From assembly GCA_018267725.1 (NCBI GenBank), contig JAFDXY010000018.1:124001-188000 (forward strand): DNA of 64,000 bases, written 5' to 3'. The translations under genes were made by a program, and so were the position numbers. This document shows, one piece after another, positions 1-9,787 of this stretch (within the stretch, counting starts at the first letter, position 1; the number at the start of each line of letters is the position of its first letter). This stretch comes from Bacteroidota bacterium. GTDB taxonomy: Bacteria > Bacteroidota > Bacteroidia > Chitinophagales > Chitinophagaceae. The notes below the pieces were generated by a model. That model saw only the letters and a program-made list of their open reading frames with translations. It ran no database searches and was not told the DNA's origin.

Positions 1-1955
1 TAATGTATGTGGCAGGTTTTTCAATTAATATATTAACCTTGTTAGGCATTGTGTTAGCAACAGGTTTAGTGGTTGATGATGGTATTGTTGTTACCGAAAA
101 TATTTTCAGAAAAATTGAAGAAGGCTTACCCATTCGCAAAGCTGCGTTAGAAGGCAGTAAAGAAATTTTCTTTGCCGTAATATCTACCTCACTCACATTG
201 GCTGTTGTATTTATGCCCGTAATTTTTTTAGAAGGGTTTATAGGAAGATTGTTTAGAGAATTTGGTGTTACATTGGCAGCGGCCGTTTTAATTTCTGCAT
301 TCGTATCATTAACCATAACACCTGTTTTAAATGTTTACTTAACTACCAAACACGCCAAAGAAGGTTGGTTTTATAAAAAAACAGAACCGTTTTTTGTTGG
401 AATGGAAAATGGGTATAAAAAATTATTAAAATCGTTTATAAAAATAAGATGGATGGCATGGGTAATTGTTGCGGCTTGCATAGGAATAATTTATTTTATT
501 CTACAAAATTTACAAAGTGAATTAGCACCCTTAGAAGATAGAAGCAGTGTACGGTTTACTGTTACAGCACCCGAAGGCACCAGCTATAATTTCATGCAAA
601 AATTTGCTGATAGCTTAACAGATTATTTATACGATTCTGTACCCGAAAGAGATTTTGTTTATGCACGCACTCCCGCAGGTTTTGGTGGAGTAGGCGGTTC
701 TGCTAACACTATACAACCACGTATTGGGTTGGTTGATCCTCAATACAGAAAACGCTCTCAAACAGAAATAGCTAATGATCTTCAAAAAAAATTATTAAAG
801 TTTAATGATGCAAGAATTTTTACCATTCAAGAACAAACTATTGCCGTAGGCTTAGGTTCCAGAGCTTCTTTGCCCGTTCAGTTTATTTTACAAAATCAAG
901 ATTTAAATAAACTAAAAGATATTATTCCTAAATTTTTAGATGAAGCCAGAAAAGATAAAACATTTGCCAATGTTGATGTAAATCTGAAGTTTAATAAACC
1001 CGAAGTACAAATGACGGTTGATAGAATGAAAGTAAAAGATTTGGGTTTAACTACACAAGATGTTGTAAGTGCATTACAAGCTGCATTTAGCGGCGGAAGA
1101 TTAGCTTATTTTATTATGAACGGATATCAATACCAAGTAATTGCACAAGTTGAAAGAGCTGATAGAGATGTTCCAAATGATATAAAAATGTTATATGTAA
1201 GAAACAATATGGGAGAAAATATTCCTTTAGATGCAGTTGTACATATAGAAGAAAGTAGCAATCCATCAACATTATATCATTTCAACCGTTATAAAGCAGC
1301 AACTATTTCTGCCTCACTTGCTGAAGGAAAAACAATTGGAGATGGCATTAAAGCAATGAGAGTAATTGCCAATAAATTATTAGACCCAAGTTTTCAAACA
1401 GCATTAAACGGTCCGTCAAGAGATTATGATGATAGCTCCTCAAACATTCTCTTTGCATTTGGCTTAGCACTCATATTAATTTATTTGGTATTGGCTGCAC
1501 AGTTTGAAAGTTTTTTAGATCCATTTACTATAATGATTACAGTACCATTAGCTTTGGCAGGTGCATTACTTAGTTTATACGTATTTAAACAAACATTAAA
1601 TATTTTTTCTGAAATAGGAATGATTATGCTTATTGGTTTAGTAACCAAAAACGGAATTTTAATTGTAGAATTTGCCAACCAAAAAAGAGAACATGGCTTT
1701 AACAAATTTGAAGGCGTAATAGAAGCAGCACAACAAAGGCTAAGACCAATTTTAATGACAAGCCTTGCAACCTCTTTAGGTGCATTGCCTATTGCATTAA
1801 GTTTAGGTGCAGCATCTACCAGCCGTATTCCTTTAGGTATAGTAATAGTAGGAGGTTTATTATTTTCTTTAATATTAACCTTATTTGTAATTCCGGCAGT
1901 ATATACTTATATATCAGGTAAACATAAAGCCAAAACAATTCATATAACAGAATAA
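1..1955 (+). CDS. RND-family efflux pump inner-membrane subunit (AcrB-like), 5' part outside window
   Basis: This is the carboxy-terminal part (about 650 residues) of a proton-driven RND transporter of the inner membrane. Full-length family members have about 1030 residues, so the ATG at position 3 is an internal Met and the true start lies left of the window. Visible features: the TM4 proton-relay pair in GLVVDDGIVVTENIF (AcrB Asp407/Asp408 equivalents), a periplasmic porter/docking block at roughly residues 170-480 of the visible part, and the TM10 motif VTKNGILIVEFA with the Lys matching AcrB Lys940. The relay residues are intact, so the pump should be active. Substrate cannot be told. The membrane-fusion partner is presumably upstream, outside the window. 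Confidence 0.93.
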   Translation, partial: MYVAGFSINILTLLGIVLATGLVVDDGIVVTENIFRKIEEGLPIRKAALEGSKEIFFAVISTSLTLAVVFMPVIFLEGFIGRLFREFGVTLAAAVLISAFVSLTITPVLNVYLTTKHAKEGWFYKKTEPFFVGMENGYKKLLKSFIKIRWMAWVIVAACIGIIYFILQNLQSELAPLEDRSSVRFTVTAPEGTSYNFMQKFADSLTDYLYDSVPERDFVYARTPAGFGGVGGSANTIQPRIGLVDPQYRKRSQTEIANDLQKKLLKFNDARIFTIQEQTIAVGLGSRASLPVQFILQNQDLNKLKDIIPKFLDEARKDKTFANVDVNLKFNKPEVQMTVDRMKVKDLGLTTQDVVSALQAAFSGGRLAYFIMNGYQYQVIAQVERADRDVPNDIKMLYVRNNMGENIPLDAVVHIEESSNPSTLYHFNRYKAATISASLAEGKTIGDGIKAMRVIANKLLDPSFQTALNGPSRDYDDSSSNILFAFGLALILIYLVLAAQFESFLDPFTIMITVPLALAGALLSLYVFKQTLNIFSEIGMIMLIGLVTKNGILIVEFANQKREHGFNKFEGVIEAAQQRLRPILMTSLATSLGALPIALSLGAASTSRIPLGIVIVGGLLFSLILTLFVIPAVYTYISGKHKAKTIHITE

Positions 1956-2034
1956 AACAAATACACATATAAATTGTATGTTTATATGTTATGCGTTATA
2001 AAGTAAAGCTATAACCATTTAAGTTTAACAACAA

Positions 2035-2064
2035 TTGCATAATTATGGCTTTCATGTACCTTTG
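2035..2064 (+). promoter_or_regulatory. Bacteroidota-type promoter for gldC
   Basis: TTG at 2035-2037, a 19-bp spacer, then TACCTTTG at 2057-2064, a perfect match to the TTG/TAnnTTTG pattern of Bacteroidota housekeeping promoters. Transcription would begin near 2070, about 13 nt before the gldC ATG at 2083. Confidence 0.6.
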
Positions 2065-2082
2065 CCAGCAAAAAACAATATA

Positions 2083-2436
2083 ATGCCAATTAACTCTACC
2101 ATAAAAATTGATGTTGAATTAGACGATAATAAAATACCAGATAAAATTTTTTGGAGTGCCTCTGCAAGTTCTGCCGAGCAAGCCGAAGCAGCAAAAGCAA
2201 TGATGCTGGCTTTATGGGATGGTGCCGATAAAGCAGCATTAAGAATAGATTTATGGACAAAAGATATGATGGTTGATGAAATGGGCGATTTCTTTTATCA
2301 AACCTTAATGGGCATGGCCGATACATTTGATAAAGCAACCCATAACCATGAGTTAATGGAGGAGATGAAAACCTTTGCAAAAAACTTCTACCAAAAATTC
2401 AGAGCCACCCAATTAAAAGAAAACAAAGCATCATAA
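2083..2436 (+). CDS. gldC: Gliding-motility protein GldC
   Basis: Small soluble protein of 117 residues resembling GldC, an accessory component associated with Bacteroidota gliding motility; its biochemical role is not established. The open frame extends upstream to 2035, but that extension crosses a perfect promoter box (2057-2064), so I chose the ATG at 2083, giving the start MPINSTIKIDVELD. The sequence is acidic with a helical second half (DMMVDEMGDFFYQTLMGMAD). There is no signal peptide, consistent with a cytoplasmic location. No other gld gene is seen nearby. yqeY follows 22 bp later and may be co-transcribed. Confidence 0.8.
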   Translation: MPINSTIKIDVELDDNKIPDKIFWSASASSAEQAEAAKAMMLALWDGADKAALRIDLWTKDMMVDEMGDFFYQTLMGMADTFDKATHNHELMEEMKTFAKNFYQKFRATQLKENKAS

Positions 2437-2458
2437 ACTATTAATAAAAATTACATAT

Positions 2459-2911
2459 ATGAGTTTAGAACAACAAGTAATGAGTGAAATGAAAGATGCA
2501 ATGAAAGCTAAAAATGAAGCTTTATTGCGTGGGTTACGTGCCATAAAAGCAGAAATTATTAAAGCAAAAACAGAACCCGGTGCCAACGGTCAAGTAACAG
2601 AAGAAGGAGAATTAAAATTGTTGCAAAAATTAGTAAAGCAACGTAAAGACAGTCTTGAAATATTTAAACAACAAAACAGAGCAGACCTTGCACAAAAAGA
2701 AGAAGAAGAAATTACAGTTATAGAAAAATTCTTACCCAAACAATTAACCGAAGCAGAATTAAAAGAAATAATTGCAAAAATTATTACAGAAGTAGGTGCA
2801 ACCTCTCCGGCAGATATGGGTAAAGTAATGGGTACTGCAACAAAACAATTAGCCGGAAAAGCAGACGGCAAAGCCGTTTCAACCATAGTAAAAGAATTAC
2901 TAAACAAATAA
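2459..2911 (+). CDS. GatB/YqeY domain protein
   Basis: Protein of 150 residues, matching the YqeY family in length. YqeY resembles the tRNA-binding tail domain of GatB, the amidotransferase subunit; the free-standing protein has no firmly established function. Typical features are the amino-terminal MKDAMKAKNEALLRGLRAIK segment, the central charged helix, and the ending MGKVMGTATKQLAGKADGKA. Cytoplasmic, no signal peptide. The stop codon overlaps the start of the next gene (TAATG at 2909-2913), implying translational coupling to the CvpA-family membrane protein. Confidence 0.88.
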   Translation: MSLEQQVMSEMKDAMKAKNEALLRGLRAIKAEIIKAKTEPGANGQVTEEGELKLLQKLVKQRKDSLEIFKQQNRADLAQKEEEEITVIEKFLPKQLTEAELKEIIAKIITEVGATSPADMGKVMGTATKQLAGKADGKAVSTIVKELLNK

Positions 2912-3438
2912 TGGTAATAGATTTTTTTTACTGCTTATTAATTATAATGGCAATTATAAAAGGCTTTCGCCGTGGTTTTATAGTTGCCGTATTTTCTTTT
3001 TTTGCAATAATAATTGCATTAGCCGCTGCAATGAAATTATCGGTTATTACGGCAAATTGGATAGGCAAAACAACCAATAGCAATAGTGCATGGTTGCCAT
3101 TTATAGCATTTGCATTAGTATTTATAGGTTTTGTTTTTTTAATAAGGCTTACTGCTAATATTATTCAAAAATCTGCCGAAGCCGTAATGCTGGGCATATT
3201 CAATAAAATTGGCGGAATACTTTTATACACTTGCATTTACACAATGGTATTTAGCATACTGCTTTTTTATGCAACACAAATACACTTTATACAACCCGAA
3301 ACAGTTAAAGATTCTAAAACATACGGTTTCATAGAACCTTGGGGCACAACAGCCATAAATACTTTTGGAGAAATAATTCCATGGTTCAAAAATTTATTCA
3401 TTCAGTTACAACATTTTTTTGAAAATATAACTGCATAA
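2911..3438 (+). CDS. CvpA family membrane protein
   Basis: Inner-membrane protein of 175 residues with about four hydrophobic segments (near residues 2-25, 28-48, 63-85 and 105-125) and the CvpA-like opening ending in IIKGFRRGF. E. coli CvpA is needed for colicin V production and envelope stress survival; the general function of the family is unclear. The start overlaps the yqeY stop by one base, so the two are translated together. The last 30 residues form an amphipathic, aromatic-rich tail. Confidence 0.8.
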   Translation: MVIDFFYCLLIIMAIIKGFRRGFIVAVFSFFAIIIALAAAMKLSVITANWIGKTTNSNSAWLPFIAFALVFIGFVFLIRLTANIIQKSAEAVMLGIFNKIGGILLYTCIYTMVFSILLFYATQIHFIQPETVKDSKTYGFIEPWGTTAINTFGEIIPWFKNLFIQLQHFFENITA

Positions 3439-3526
3439 AACATTATCAATTTTATTAATTTTATTATAGTATCTTAGCAAGGTTGCAATAATTAGGTAAC
3501 CGGCAATAAAACATTGTTCAACACCT

Positions 3527-3546
3527 GTTGCGTCGCACACTTATAC
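3527..3546 (+). repeat. GTTGCGTCGCAC intergenic repeat, copy 1
   Basis: A 20-bp element lying between the cvpA-family gene and the alpha/beta hydrolase gene, followed by TGCAACA. It matches copy 2 (24793-24812, opposite strand) at all 20 positions and copy 3 (50328-50347) at 18 of 20. It is much richer in G+C than the surrounding spacer. Confidence 0.7.
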
Positions 3547-3640
3547 TGCAACAAAAAATTCAACAATAAATAATCACTACAATAACAATAATAAAAGTAT
3601 TTTCCTTTTATTTGTAACTATACAACAGCAGTAAAAAATA

Positions 3641-4399
3641 ATGGAATATCAAATAAAACAGTTAGATAAATTTAAATACTTAGAAGAAGGCGAAGGAGAA
3701 CCGTTGCTTTTACTGCATGGCTTATTTGGTGCATTAAGTAATTTTTCAGATTTAGTAGAACGCTTTAGAAAAACACATAAAGTTATTGTACCATTATTAC
3801 CACTTTTTGAATTAGATATTTTTCATACAACTGTTAGCGGATTAGAAAAATTTGTACAAAAATTTATAGAAGCAAAAGGCTACACCAATATTCATTTATT
3901 AGGCAATTCATTAGGCGGCCACGTAGCATTAGTGCATGTTTTAAAACATCCCGAAAAAATAAAATCATTAACACTTACCGGAAGCTCAGGTTTATTTGAA
4001 AACGGCATGGGCGATAGCTATCCCAAACGTGGCGATTACGAATATATTAGAAAAAAAACAGAAGTAACTTTTTACGATCCTAAAATGGCAACCAAACAAT
4101 TGGTTGATGAAGTGTTTGAAATAACCAGCAACCGTTTAAAAGTTATAAAAATTATTGCCTTAGCCAAAAGTGCCATTCGCAGCAACTTAGGCGAAGAATT
4201 AAATCAAATAAAAATTCCAACATTACTTATTTGGGGCAATAATGATATTATTACACCTCCATTTGTAGGAAGAGAGTTTAACAGACTAATTCCTAAAAGC
4301 GAATTATATTTTATTGATAAATGTGGGCACGCACCCATGATGGAAGTACCCGAAGAGTTTAACCAAATTTTAGAAAAATTTTTAAGTAAGTTGCAATAA
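3641..4399 (+). CDS. Alpha/beta-fold hydrolase
   Basis: Protein of 252 residues with an alpha/beta hydrolase fold. Seen: oxyanion-hole region LLLLHGLFGALSNF (residues 22-35), nucleophile elbow GNSLGG with Ser90, acid residue in LLIWGNNDIITPP near residue 203, and the base His in IDKCGHAPMMEVPEEF near residue 230. The triad is complete, so a cytoplasmic esterase or C-C hydrolase activity is likely, but the substrate is not readable. No signal peptide. It is followed by the CBS-domain gene after 45 bp. Confidence 0.88.
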   Translation: MEYQIKQLDKFKYLEEGEGEPLLLLHGLFGALSNFSDLVERFRKTHKVIVPLLPLFELDIFHTTVSGLEKFVQKFIEAKGYTNIHLLGNSLGGHVALVHVLKHPEKIKSLTLTGSSGLFENGMGDSYPKRGDYEYIRKKTEVTFYDPKMATKQLVDEVFEITSNRLKVIKIIALAKSAIRSNLGEELNQIKIPTLLIWGNNDIITPPFVGREFNRLIPKSELYFIDKCGHAPMMEVPEEFNQILEKFLSKLQ

Positions 4400-4444
4400 C
4401 AATTGCATCTTATTTATTAATTAGCATAGCGTAGTTATTAATAC

Positions 4445-5107
4445 ATGTTTTTAGCATCTCAATTAATACAAACCAATTACCCGGCCATTAATTTGCAAGA
4501 TAAAATTTCTTTTGCTCTGCAATTAATGGAAGATTATGATGTGCAACATTTACCCGTTGTTAGTGATGATAAATTTGTAGGCCTAATAAGTAAAGATGAT
4601 TTATTAGATGCAGATGAAACACTAACAATTATTTCCCTTGAAGAAAGTTTAAATAAATTTTTTGTAAAAAATGAAGAATACTTTTTAGCAGCTTTAAAAA
4701 TTATTGCCAACAACCAACTAAGTTTAATACCGGTAATAAACGAACAGCAAGAATTAAGCGGCGTAATTACACAATCAAAATTATTACAAACCTTAAATGT
4801 TTATACAGGCTCAAACGAGCCGGGAGGTTTAATAATTTTTGAATTAGATAAACGCCAATATTCTTTTGGAGAAATAAGTAGATTAGTTGAAACCAATGAT
4901 GCATACATAACACAATTAAATACTTATACCGAACCCGAAACTGGATTAGTTTTAGTAGCCGTTAAAATAAATAAAACCGAAATAAGCGATATTGTTGCCA
5001 CTTTTCAGCGATACGATTATAATGTACGTTTTTATTTTGGAGAAGAACAATATGCTAATGAGTTAAAAGATAATTATAATCATTTAATGAGTTACTTAAA
5101 TATCTAA
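4445..5107 (+). CDS. CBS-domain protein
   Basis: Cytoplasmic protein of 220 residues. Residues 1-120 contain two CBS modules (DVQHLPVVSDDKFVGLISKD and LSLIPVINEQQELSGVITQS), a pair that normally binds adenine nucleotides as an energy or ligand sensor. The carboxy-terminal 90 residues look like an ACT-like fold (GGLIIFELDKRQYSFGEISR). There is no attached enzyme domain, so the output is unknown. It lies in the same direction as the BamA-like and nadK genes that follow; CBS protein next to NAD kinase is an arrangement I associate with Bacteroidota, but that is from memory. Confidence 0.82.
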   Translation: MFLASQLIQTNYPAINLQDKISFALQLMEDYDVQHLPVVSDDKFVGLISKDDLLDADETLTIISLEESLNKFFVKNEEYFLAALKIIANNQLSLIPVINEQQELSGVITQSKLLQTLNVYTGSNEPGGLIIFELDKRQYSFGEISRLVETNDAYITQLNTYTEPETGLVLVAVKINKTEISDIVATFQRYDYNVRFYFGEEQYANELKDNYNHLMSYLNI

Positions 5108-5152
5108 CCAATTCTTCAAAACCATATTTTTACCGCCAATAAATAAATTGCT

Positions 5153-6598
5153 TTGCAAATAATTAAAAATTTTTGTGCATTACTGTTGGTGTTATTTGCA
5201 AGCACCCATCAATTTACATTTGCACAAACTATTGAAGGAGAACCCGATTCTGTTGTTAAAACACTCAATAATTTTTCAAGCGATAAACAATTGGTTATTG
5301 GCGGAATAAATATTTCGGGAAATAAAAAAACCAAACCTTACATTATTTTACGCGAAGCCACTTTTAAAGTAGGAGATACACTTTCATTACAATCATTAAC
5401 CGAAAAAATACAACGCTCAAAAGAATATATTTATAACACTACTTTGTTTGTAGATGATAGTGTGTATGTTTCATCTGTTCGCCACGATTCGGTATTGATA
5501 AACATTGTAGTTAAAGAACGATGGTATTTTTTTCCCTTACCTTATTTACGTCCCGTAGATAGAAATATAAATCAATGGCTATCTCAAGGTGCAGGTTTAG
5601 ACAGAGTTAATTATGGAATAAAACTAACGCACAATAATTTTAGCGGACAAAATGATAAACTTAATATTTGGTTTATTACCGGTTACAACCAACAAGTTTC
5701 TTTAAGATACAATTTACCTTTTATAGATAAAGCATTAACAAAAGGTATTGATGTAGGTTTTACTTTATCTCGCCAACACGAAATAAATTATGCAACAAGT
5801 TTAAACAACCAACAATTATTTTTAAAATTAACAGATCAGTTTGCACGGCACTTAACAAGGTTTGATGCAACATACTCTTACCGCCCCGACCAAAGGCAAA
5901 GACATTATTTTAGAATTTCTTACACCAATGATAAAATTGCCGATACTGTTTTTCAAACCAACCCAAATTACTACCCCGATGGAAGAAAAGAAATTAATTA
6001 TATAGATTTTTTATATGCATACCGCTACATTAATACCAATTATCTTTATTATCCAACAAAAGGGCTTTTGTTAGAAGGATCTGTTTATAAAAGAGGATTA
6101 AATAAAACAACAGACCTATGGCAATTAAGTATACATGGTTTATATGCAAAAACAATTTCTCCTAAAACTTATGCTACTATTGAATCTGCCGCAAGTGTTA
6201 GGTTTGCAAACACCAATAACTTTTATAGCCAAAGTTTATTTGGATACGGAAATTATCAAATGCGAGGGTTAGAATATTATGTAGCAGATGGCACAGCAGG
6301 AGCTATAACAAGATTTACAATAGGGCACGAACTTTTTAAATATATTTTTCATACACCCATTATTAAAACAAAAACACACGATAAAATTCCGTTTCGTTTT
6401 TTTCTTACTGCATACACCGATGTTGGATACAGTTACAACCCTTACGTAAACAATAACCTGCTAAATAATAAATTTTTATATACTTATGGCATTGGTTTAG
6501 ATATTGTTTCTATATACGACTTTGTATTACGTTTAAATTTCAGTTTCAACCAAATGGGAGAGAATGGCTTATATTTACATGCACGAAACGATTTTTAG
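5153..6598 (+). CDS. BamA/TamA-like outer-membrane protein (POTRA plus barrel)
   Basis: Protein of 481 residues beginning at a TTG codon. An in-frame stop lies three codons upstream and no ATG precedes the signal peptide, so TTG at 5153 is the best start. Residues 1-24 form a signal peptide ending FTFAQ. Residues about 45-120 look like a POTRA domain (IGGINISGNKKTKPYIILRE), and the rest alternates as in an outer-membrane beta barrel of the BamA/Omp85 superfamily. It is shorter than BamA, having one clear POTRA, and may be a dedicated secretion or assembly pore. It sits between the CBS gene (45 bp upstream) and nadK. Confidence 0.8.
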   Translation: MQIIKNFCALLLVLFASTHQFTFAQTIEGEPDSVVKTLNNFSSDKQLVIGGINISGNKKTKPYIILREATFKVGDTLSLQSLTEKIQRSKEYIYNTTLFVDDSVYVSSVRHDSVLINIVVKERWYFFPLPYLRPVDRNINQWLSQGAGLDRVNYGIKLTHNNFSGQNDKLNIWFITGYNQQVSLRYNLPFIDKALTKGIDVGFTLSRQHEINYATSLNNQQLFLKLTDQFARHLTRFDATYSYRPDQRQRHYFRISYTNDKIADTVFQTNPNYYPDGRKEINYIDFLYAYRYINTNYLYYPTKGLLLEGSVYKRGLNKTTDLWQLSIHGLYAKTISPKTYATIESAASVRFANTNNFYSQSLFGYGNYQMRGLEYYVADGTAGAITRFTIGHELFKYIFHTPIIKTKTHDKIPFRFFLTAYTDVGYSYNPYVNNNLLNNKFLYTYGIGLDIVSIYDFVLRLNFSFNQMGENGLYLHARNDF

Positions 6599-6649
6599 CG
6601 TATAATTTTTTTTGATTGATTTTTTGTTAATCAAATAACCAAGCACGAA

Positions 6650-7528
6650 ATGAAAATAGCCATATACAGCAGAGGCTTAGATGCAGACCTTGGTAACCCC
6701 TTGCAAATAATTTTAGAAGAGTTAGCCAAACATAAAGTAGGCATTTTATTATACAGGCCATTATTGGGAATGTTTCAATTGCCTTCTGCATTATTAAATT
6801 ATATTACGCCTTTTCAAGTAGCTGCAGATTTTGAAGATGATGTTGCATGCTTAATAAGTTTAGGAGGAGATGGAACTATGCTTGATGCCGTAGTTTTAGC
6901 AAAAGATACCAACATACCTATTCTTGGAATTAATTTTGGGAGACTCGGTTTTTTAGCAAGTATTAGCCCGCAAGAATTACCCATTGCAATAGAAGCAATT
7001 CTGGGTCATACATTTTTAACAGATAAAAGAACATTGCTGCATTTAGATTCTAACGTTCCCTTGTTTGGCGATGCACCTTTTGCTTTAAATGAATTGGTGA
7101 TACATAAAAGAGAAACATCTCCTATGATAAAAATTCACACGTATTTAAATGGAGAGTTTTTAAATTCTTATTGGGCAGATGGTTTAATTGTTTCTACACC
7201 AACAGGCTCTACCGGTTATAATATGAGTTGCAACGGCCCTATATTATTTCCCGAATCTTCAAGTTTTGTAATTACGCCTGTAGCCCCACATAACTTAAAT
7301 GTACGTTCAATAGTAGTGCCCGATACTAATATTATTTCTTTTGAAGTAGAAGGAAGAGCAGAACAATTTATTTGCTCTTTAGATGCAAGAAGAGAAATAG
7401 TAGATAAAAATATTCAGTTAGCTGTAAAAAAAGAATCGTTTAACGCTAACCTAATAAGGCTAAACGAAAATAGTTTTTTAACCACACTTCGTAATAAACT
7501 AACTTGGGGTTTAGATAAGCGTAATTAA
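6650..7528 (+). CDS. nadK: NAD kinase
   Basis: Phosphorylates NAD to NADP in the cytoplasm. Protein of 292 residues, the usual family length. The GGDGT nucleotide-binding motif is at residues 72-76, followed by NIPILGINFGRLGFLA. The second conserved block is STPTGSTGYNMSCNGPI near residues 176-192, and NELVIHKRE lies between them. ATG start at 6650, 51 bp after the outer-membrane protein gene. It ends 25 bp from the convergently transcribed M13 peptidase gene. Confidence 0.96.
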   Translation: MKIAIYSRGLDADLGNPLQIILEELAKHKVGILLYRPLLGMFQLPSALLNYITPFQVAADFEDDVACLISLGGDGTMLDAVVLAKDTNIPILGINFGRLGFLASISPQELPIAIEAILGHTFLTDKRTLLHLDSNVPLFGDAPFALNELVIHKRETSPMIKIHTYLNGEFLNSYWADGLIVSTPTGSTGYNMSCNGPILFPESSSFVITPVAPHNLNVRSIVVPDTNIISFEVEGRAEQFICSLDARREIVDKNIQLAVKKESFNANLIRLNENSFLTTLRNKLTWGLDKRN

Positions 7529-7553
7529 TTATGCTACTAAATAAAATTTATTC

Positions 7554-9566
7554 TTACCAAATATGAATTCGGGTACTATCTGATAAATACATTTTATCTC
7601 CTTGTTTTACATTAAACGCATTATAAAAATAGGTTGAATTCATTAAGGGTCCGTTTACACGCCACATGGGTGGAGAATGCGGATTGTTGTTAATCCAATA
7701 ACGTAAAAATTGTTCTTTCATTTTTACTTGCCATATTAGCCCTACCGAAATAAAAAATCTTTGGTCGGGTGTAAATTTTCCAAGCTTTGTTACATCGGCT
7801 CCTTGTTTGGTTAATTTAAACGCATCGTATGCAATAGCTACACCGCCTATATCTGCTGTGTTTTCGCCAAGTGTTAAAGCTCCTTTTACGTGTACGGTAT
7901 CTAAAACAGTAAAAGAATTATATAAATTAATTACTTGTTGTGTTTTTGTTTTAAACTTATTGTAATCATCTTTCGACCACCAATTTTTTACATTTCCATC
8001 TTTATCAAACTGTGCACCTTGGTCATCAAAAGCATGCGTCATTTCATGTCCAATTACCATTCCAATTCCACCATAGTTTAATGCATCATCTGCATTAACA
8101 TCAAAGTAAGGAGGTTGTAAAATTGCTGCCGGAAAAACAATTTCATTAGCAGAAGGATTGTAGTAAGCAGTAACGGTTGAAGGGGTAGTAAACCATTCTG
8201 ATCTATCAACGGTTTTATTTAGTTTGGCTAATTGAAATTGATAATCTGCTGAAGATGCTGCTACTACGTTTTCAAAATATTTTCCTTTTATAATTTTTAC
8301 ATTGCTGTAATCTCTCCATTTATCTGGGTATCCTATTTTTTTGGTAATGGCAAATAATTTTTCTTTTGCTTTTTGTTTGGTGCTATCACTCATCCAATCT
8401 AATTTATCCATTCTTGCAGCAAATGCTTTTTGTAAATTATTTACTAATTCAAAGGCTCTTTTTTTAGCTTCTTCTGTAAAATATTTTTTTACATATAATT
8501 GGCCGAGAGCTTGCCCTAATAATTGATCTACCATGCCTGCTATTTTTTCTCCTCTTGGTTTTTGAACGGCTTGCCCCGTTAAGGCTTTGCTATATTCAAA
8601 AGCTGCATCAACAAAAGGTTTGCTAAGAAGCCCTGCATAATTATTTAAAGAGTATGCTTTTAAATAAATTTTCCAATCGTTAATAGAAATAGATTTTAAA
8701 ATGCTATTAAGTTTATCGTAATAAGCAGGTTGTGCTACATCAATAGAATCTGTTTTGGCACCCATTTCGTTCAAAACATTTTGCCAACCAATATTGGATT
8801 GTTTTTTTGCAAGATCGGTTACTGAAATTTTATTATAGTTTGCATTAACATCTCGTAGTTCAATATTTGTTCTGTGAGAAGAAGCAATTTGTTTATCAAT
8901 ACTATAAACTATATCGGCATTTTTTGTAGCAGTTGCCGCATCACTACCTGTAAGTTCAAATAATTTTGTAAGATATGTTTTGTAGGCTTGTTGAATGGCA
9001 ATGTTTGGAGCATCAGTTTTAAAATAATAATCTCTATCGGGCAAACCAATACCAGATTGATAAAGATGTGCAATATTTAAGTTACTGTTTTTATTATCGG
9101 GGCCAACAGAAAACGCTATAATAGAATTGTTACCTGCTTTTACTTCTGTAGCTACAAGTTTTATTAAAGAAGTAATATCAGTAATATTATCAATTTGAGA
9201 AAGCAACGGTTTTAACGGTTCATAACCAAGATTGTTTATTGTAGTTGTATCTATTCCCGAAGTATAAAAATCTCCAATCATTTGTTCAATACTTCCGGCA
9301 GCATTTGAGGCTTTTGAAACACTATCTAAAATTTTTTGTAAAAGCAGTTGTTGTTTATAATTCATAAACATATAAGCTCCTACTCCAGATTGTGAGGGCG
9401 GTATTTGTGCAGTATCATACCAAATACGGTTTACATAATTAAAAAAATTATCTCCGGGTTTTATAGTAGTATCAATACCGGTTATTTCTTTTATTTTATT
9501 TTCAGGTTTGTTATTACATGCTGTAATTAAAATTAATACAGCAAACAAGCATAAAATTTTTTGCAT
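7554..9566 (-). CDS. M13 family metallopeptidase (neprilysin-like), lipoprotein
   Basis: Zinc endopeptidase of the M13 family, about 670 residues. I start it at the ATG at 9564-9566 because this gives a lipoprotein signal peptide (MQKILCLFAVLILITACNN, lipobox ITAC); the open frame extends 54 codons further upstream without a signal-like sequence. The zinc site is HEMTH at residues 507-511 with third ligand Glu in ENTADIGG near 568. The N-terminal cap domain, PGDNFFNYVNRIWYD, and the ending NPHSPPMWRVNGP are typical. Presumably anchored in the outer or inner membrane, facing the periplasm or surface, and degrading oligopeptides. Transcribed divergently from the S10 peptidase gene. Confidence 0.93.
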   Translation of the reverse strand: MQKILCLFAVLILITACNNKPENKIKEITGIDTTIKPGDNFFNYVNRIWYDTAQIPPSQSGVGAYMFMNYKQQLLLQKILDSVSKASNAAGSIEQMIGDFYTSGIDTTTINNLGYEPLKPLLSQIDNITDITSLIKLVATEVKAGNNSIIAFSVGPDNKNSNLNIAHLYQSGIGLPDRDYYFKTDAPNIAIQQAYKTYLTKLFELTGSDAATATKNADIVYSIDKQIASSHRTNIELRDVNANYNKISVTDLAKKQSNIGWQNVLNEMGAKTDSIDVAQPAYYDKLNSILKSISINDWKIYLKAYSLNNYAGLLSKPFVDAAFEYSKALTGQAVQKPRGEKIAGMVDQLLGQALGQLYVKKYFTEEAKKRAFELVNNLQKAFAARMDKLDWMSDSTKQKAKEKLFAITKKIGYPDKWRDYSNVKIIKGKYFENVVAASSADYQFQLAKLNKTVDRSEWFTTPSTVTAYYNPSANEIVFPAAILQPPYFDVNADDALNYGGIGMVIGHEMTHAFDDQGAQFDKDGNVKNWWSKDDYNKFKTKTQQVINLYNSFTVLDTVHVKGALTLGENTADIGGVAIAYDAFKLTKQGADVTKLGKFTPDQRFFISVGLIWQVKMKEQFLRYWINNNPHSPPMWRVNGPLMNSTYFYNAFNVKQGDKMYLSDSTRIHIW

Positions 9567-9729
9567 AAATATATAGTTGTAATAAATAATATGTTTTTTT
9601 GGTTGAAAAATTAATGCAAGTTTTGGTTTGCATTTTTCAATTAGTTTTAAAGTTATGTTCTGTTGGCAATATCTTATTTTTTTAAGTATAAAAATTGATG
9701 AACGGATATATCTTTTTAAACCAAACATC

Positions 9730-9737
9730 TATCTTTG
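9730..9737 (+). promoter_or_regulatory. -7 box (TATCTTTG) upstream of S10 peptidase gene
   Basis: TATCTTTG fits TAnnTTTG and lies 50 bp before the ATG at 9788. No TTG is present at 17-23 bp upstream, so only the -7 element supports it. The 221-bp region 9567-9787 separates two divergent peptidase genes. Confidence 0.4.
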
Positions 9738-9787
9738 GTAACATAGCCTTTCTTCTTACACATTCATAAACCATTAAAATTAATTGT

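Noticed and set aside
2035..2082. Extended GldC start
   Set aside because: The extension crosses a perfect promoter box, so it would not be transcribed.
9567..9728. Extended start for the M13 peptidase
   Set aside because: It would bury the lipoprotein signal peptide 54 residues inside the protein.
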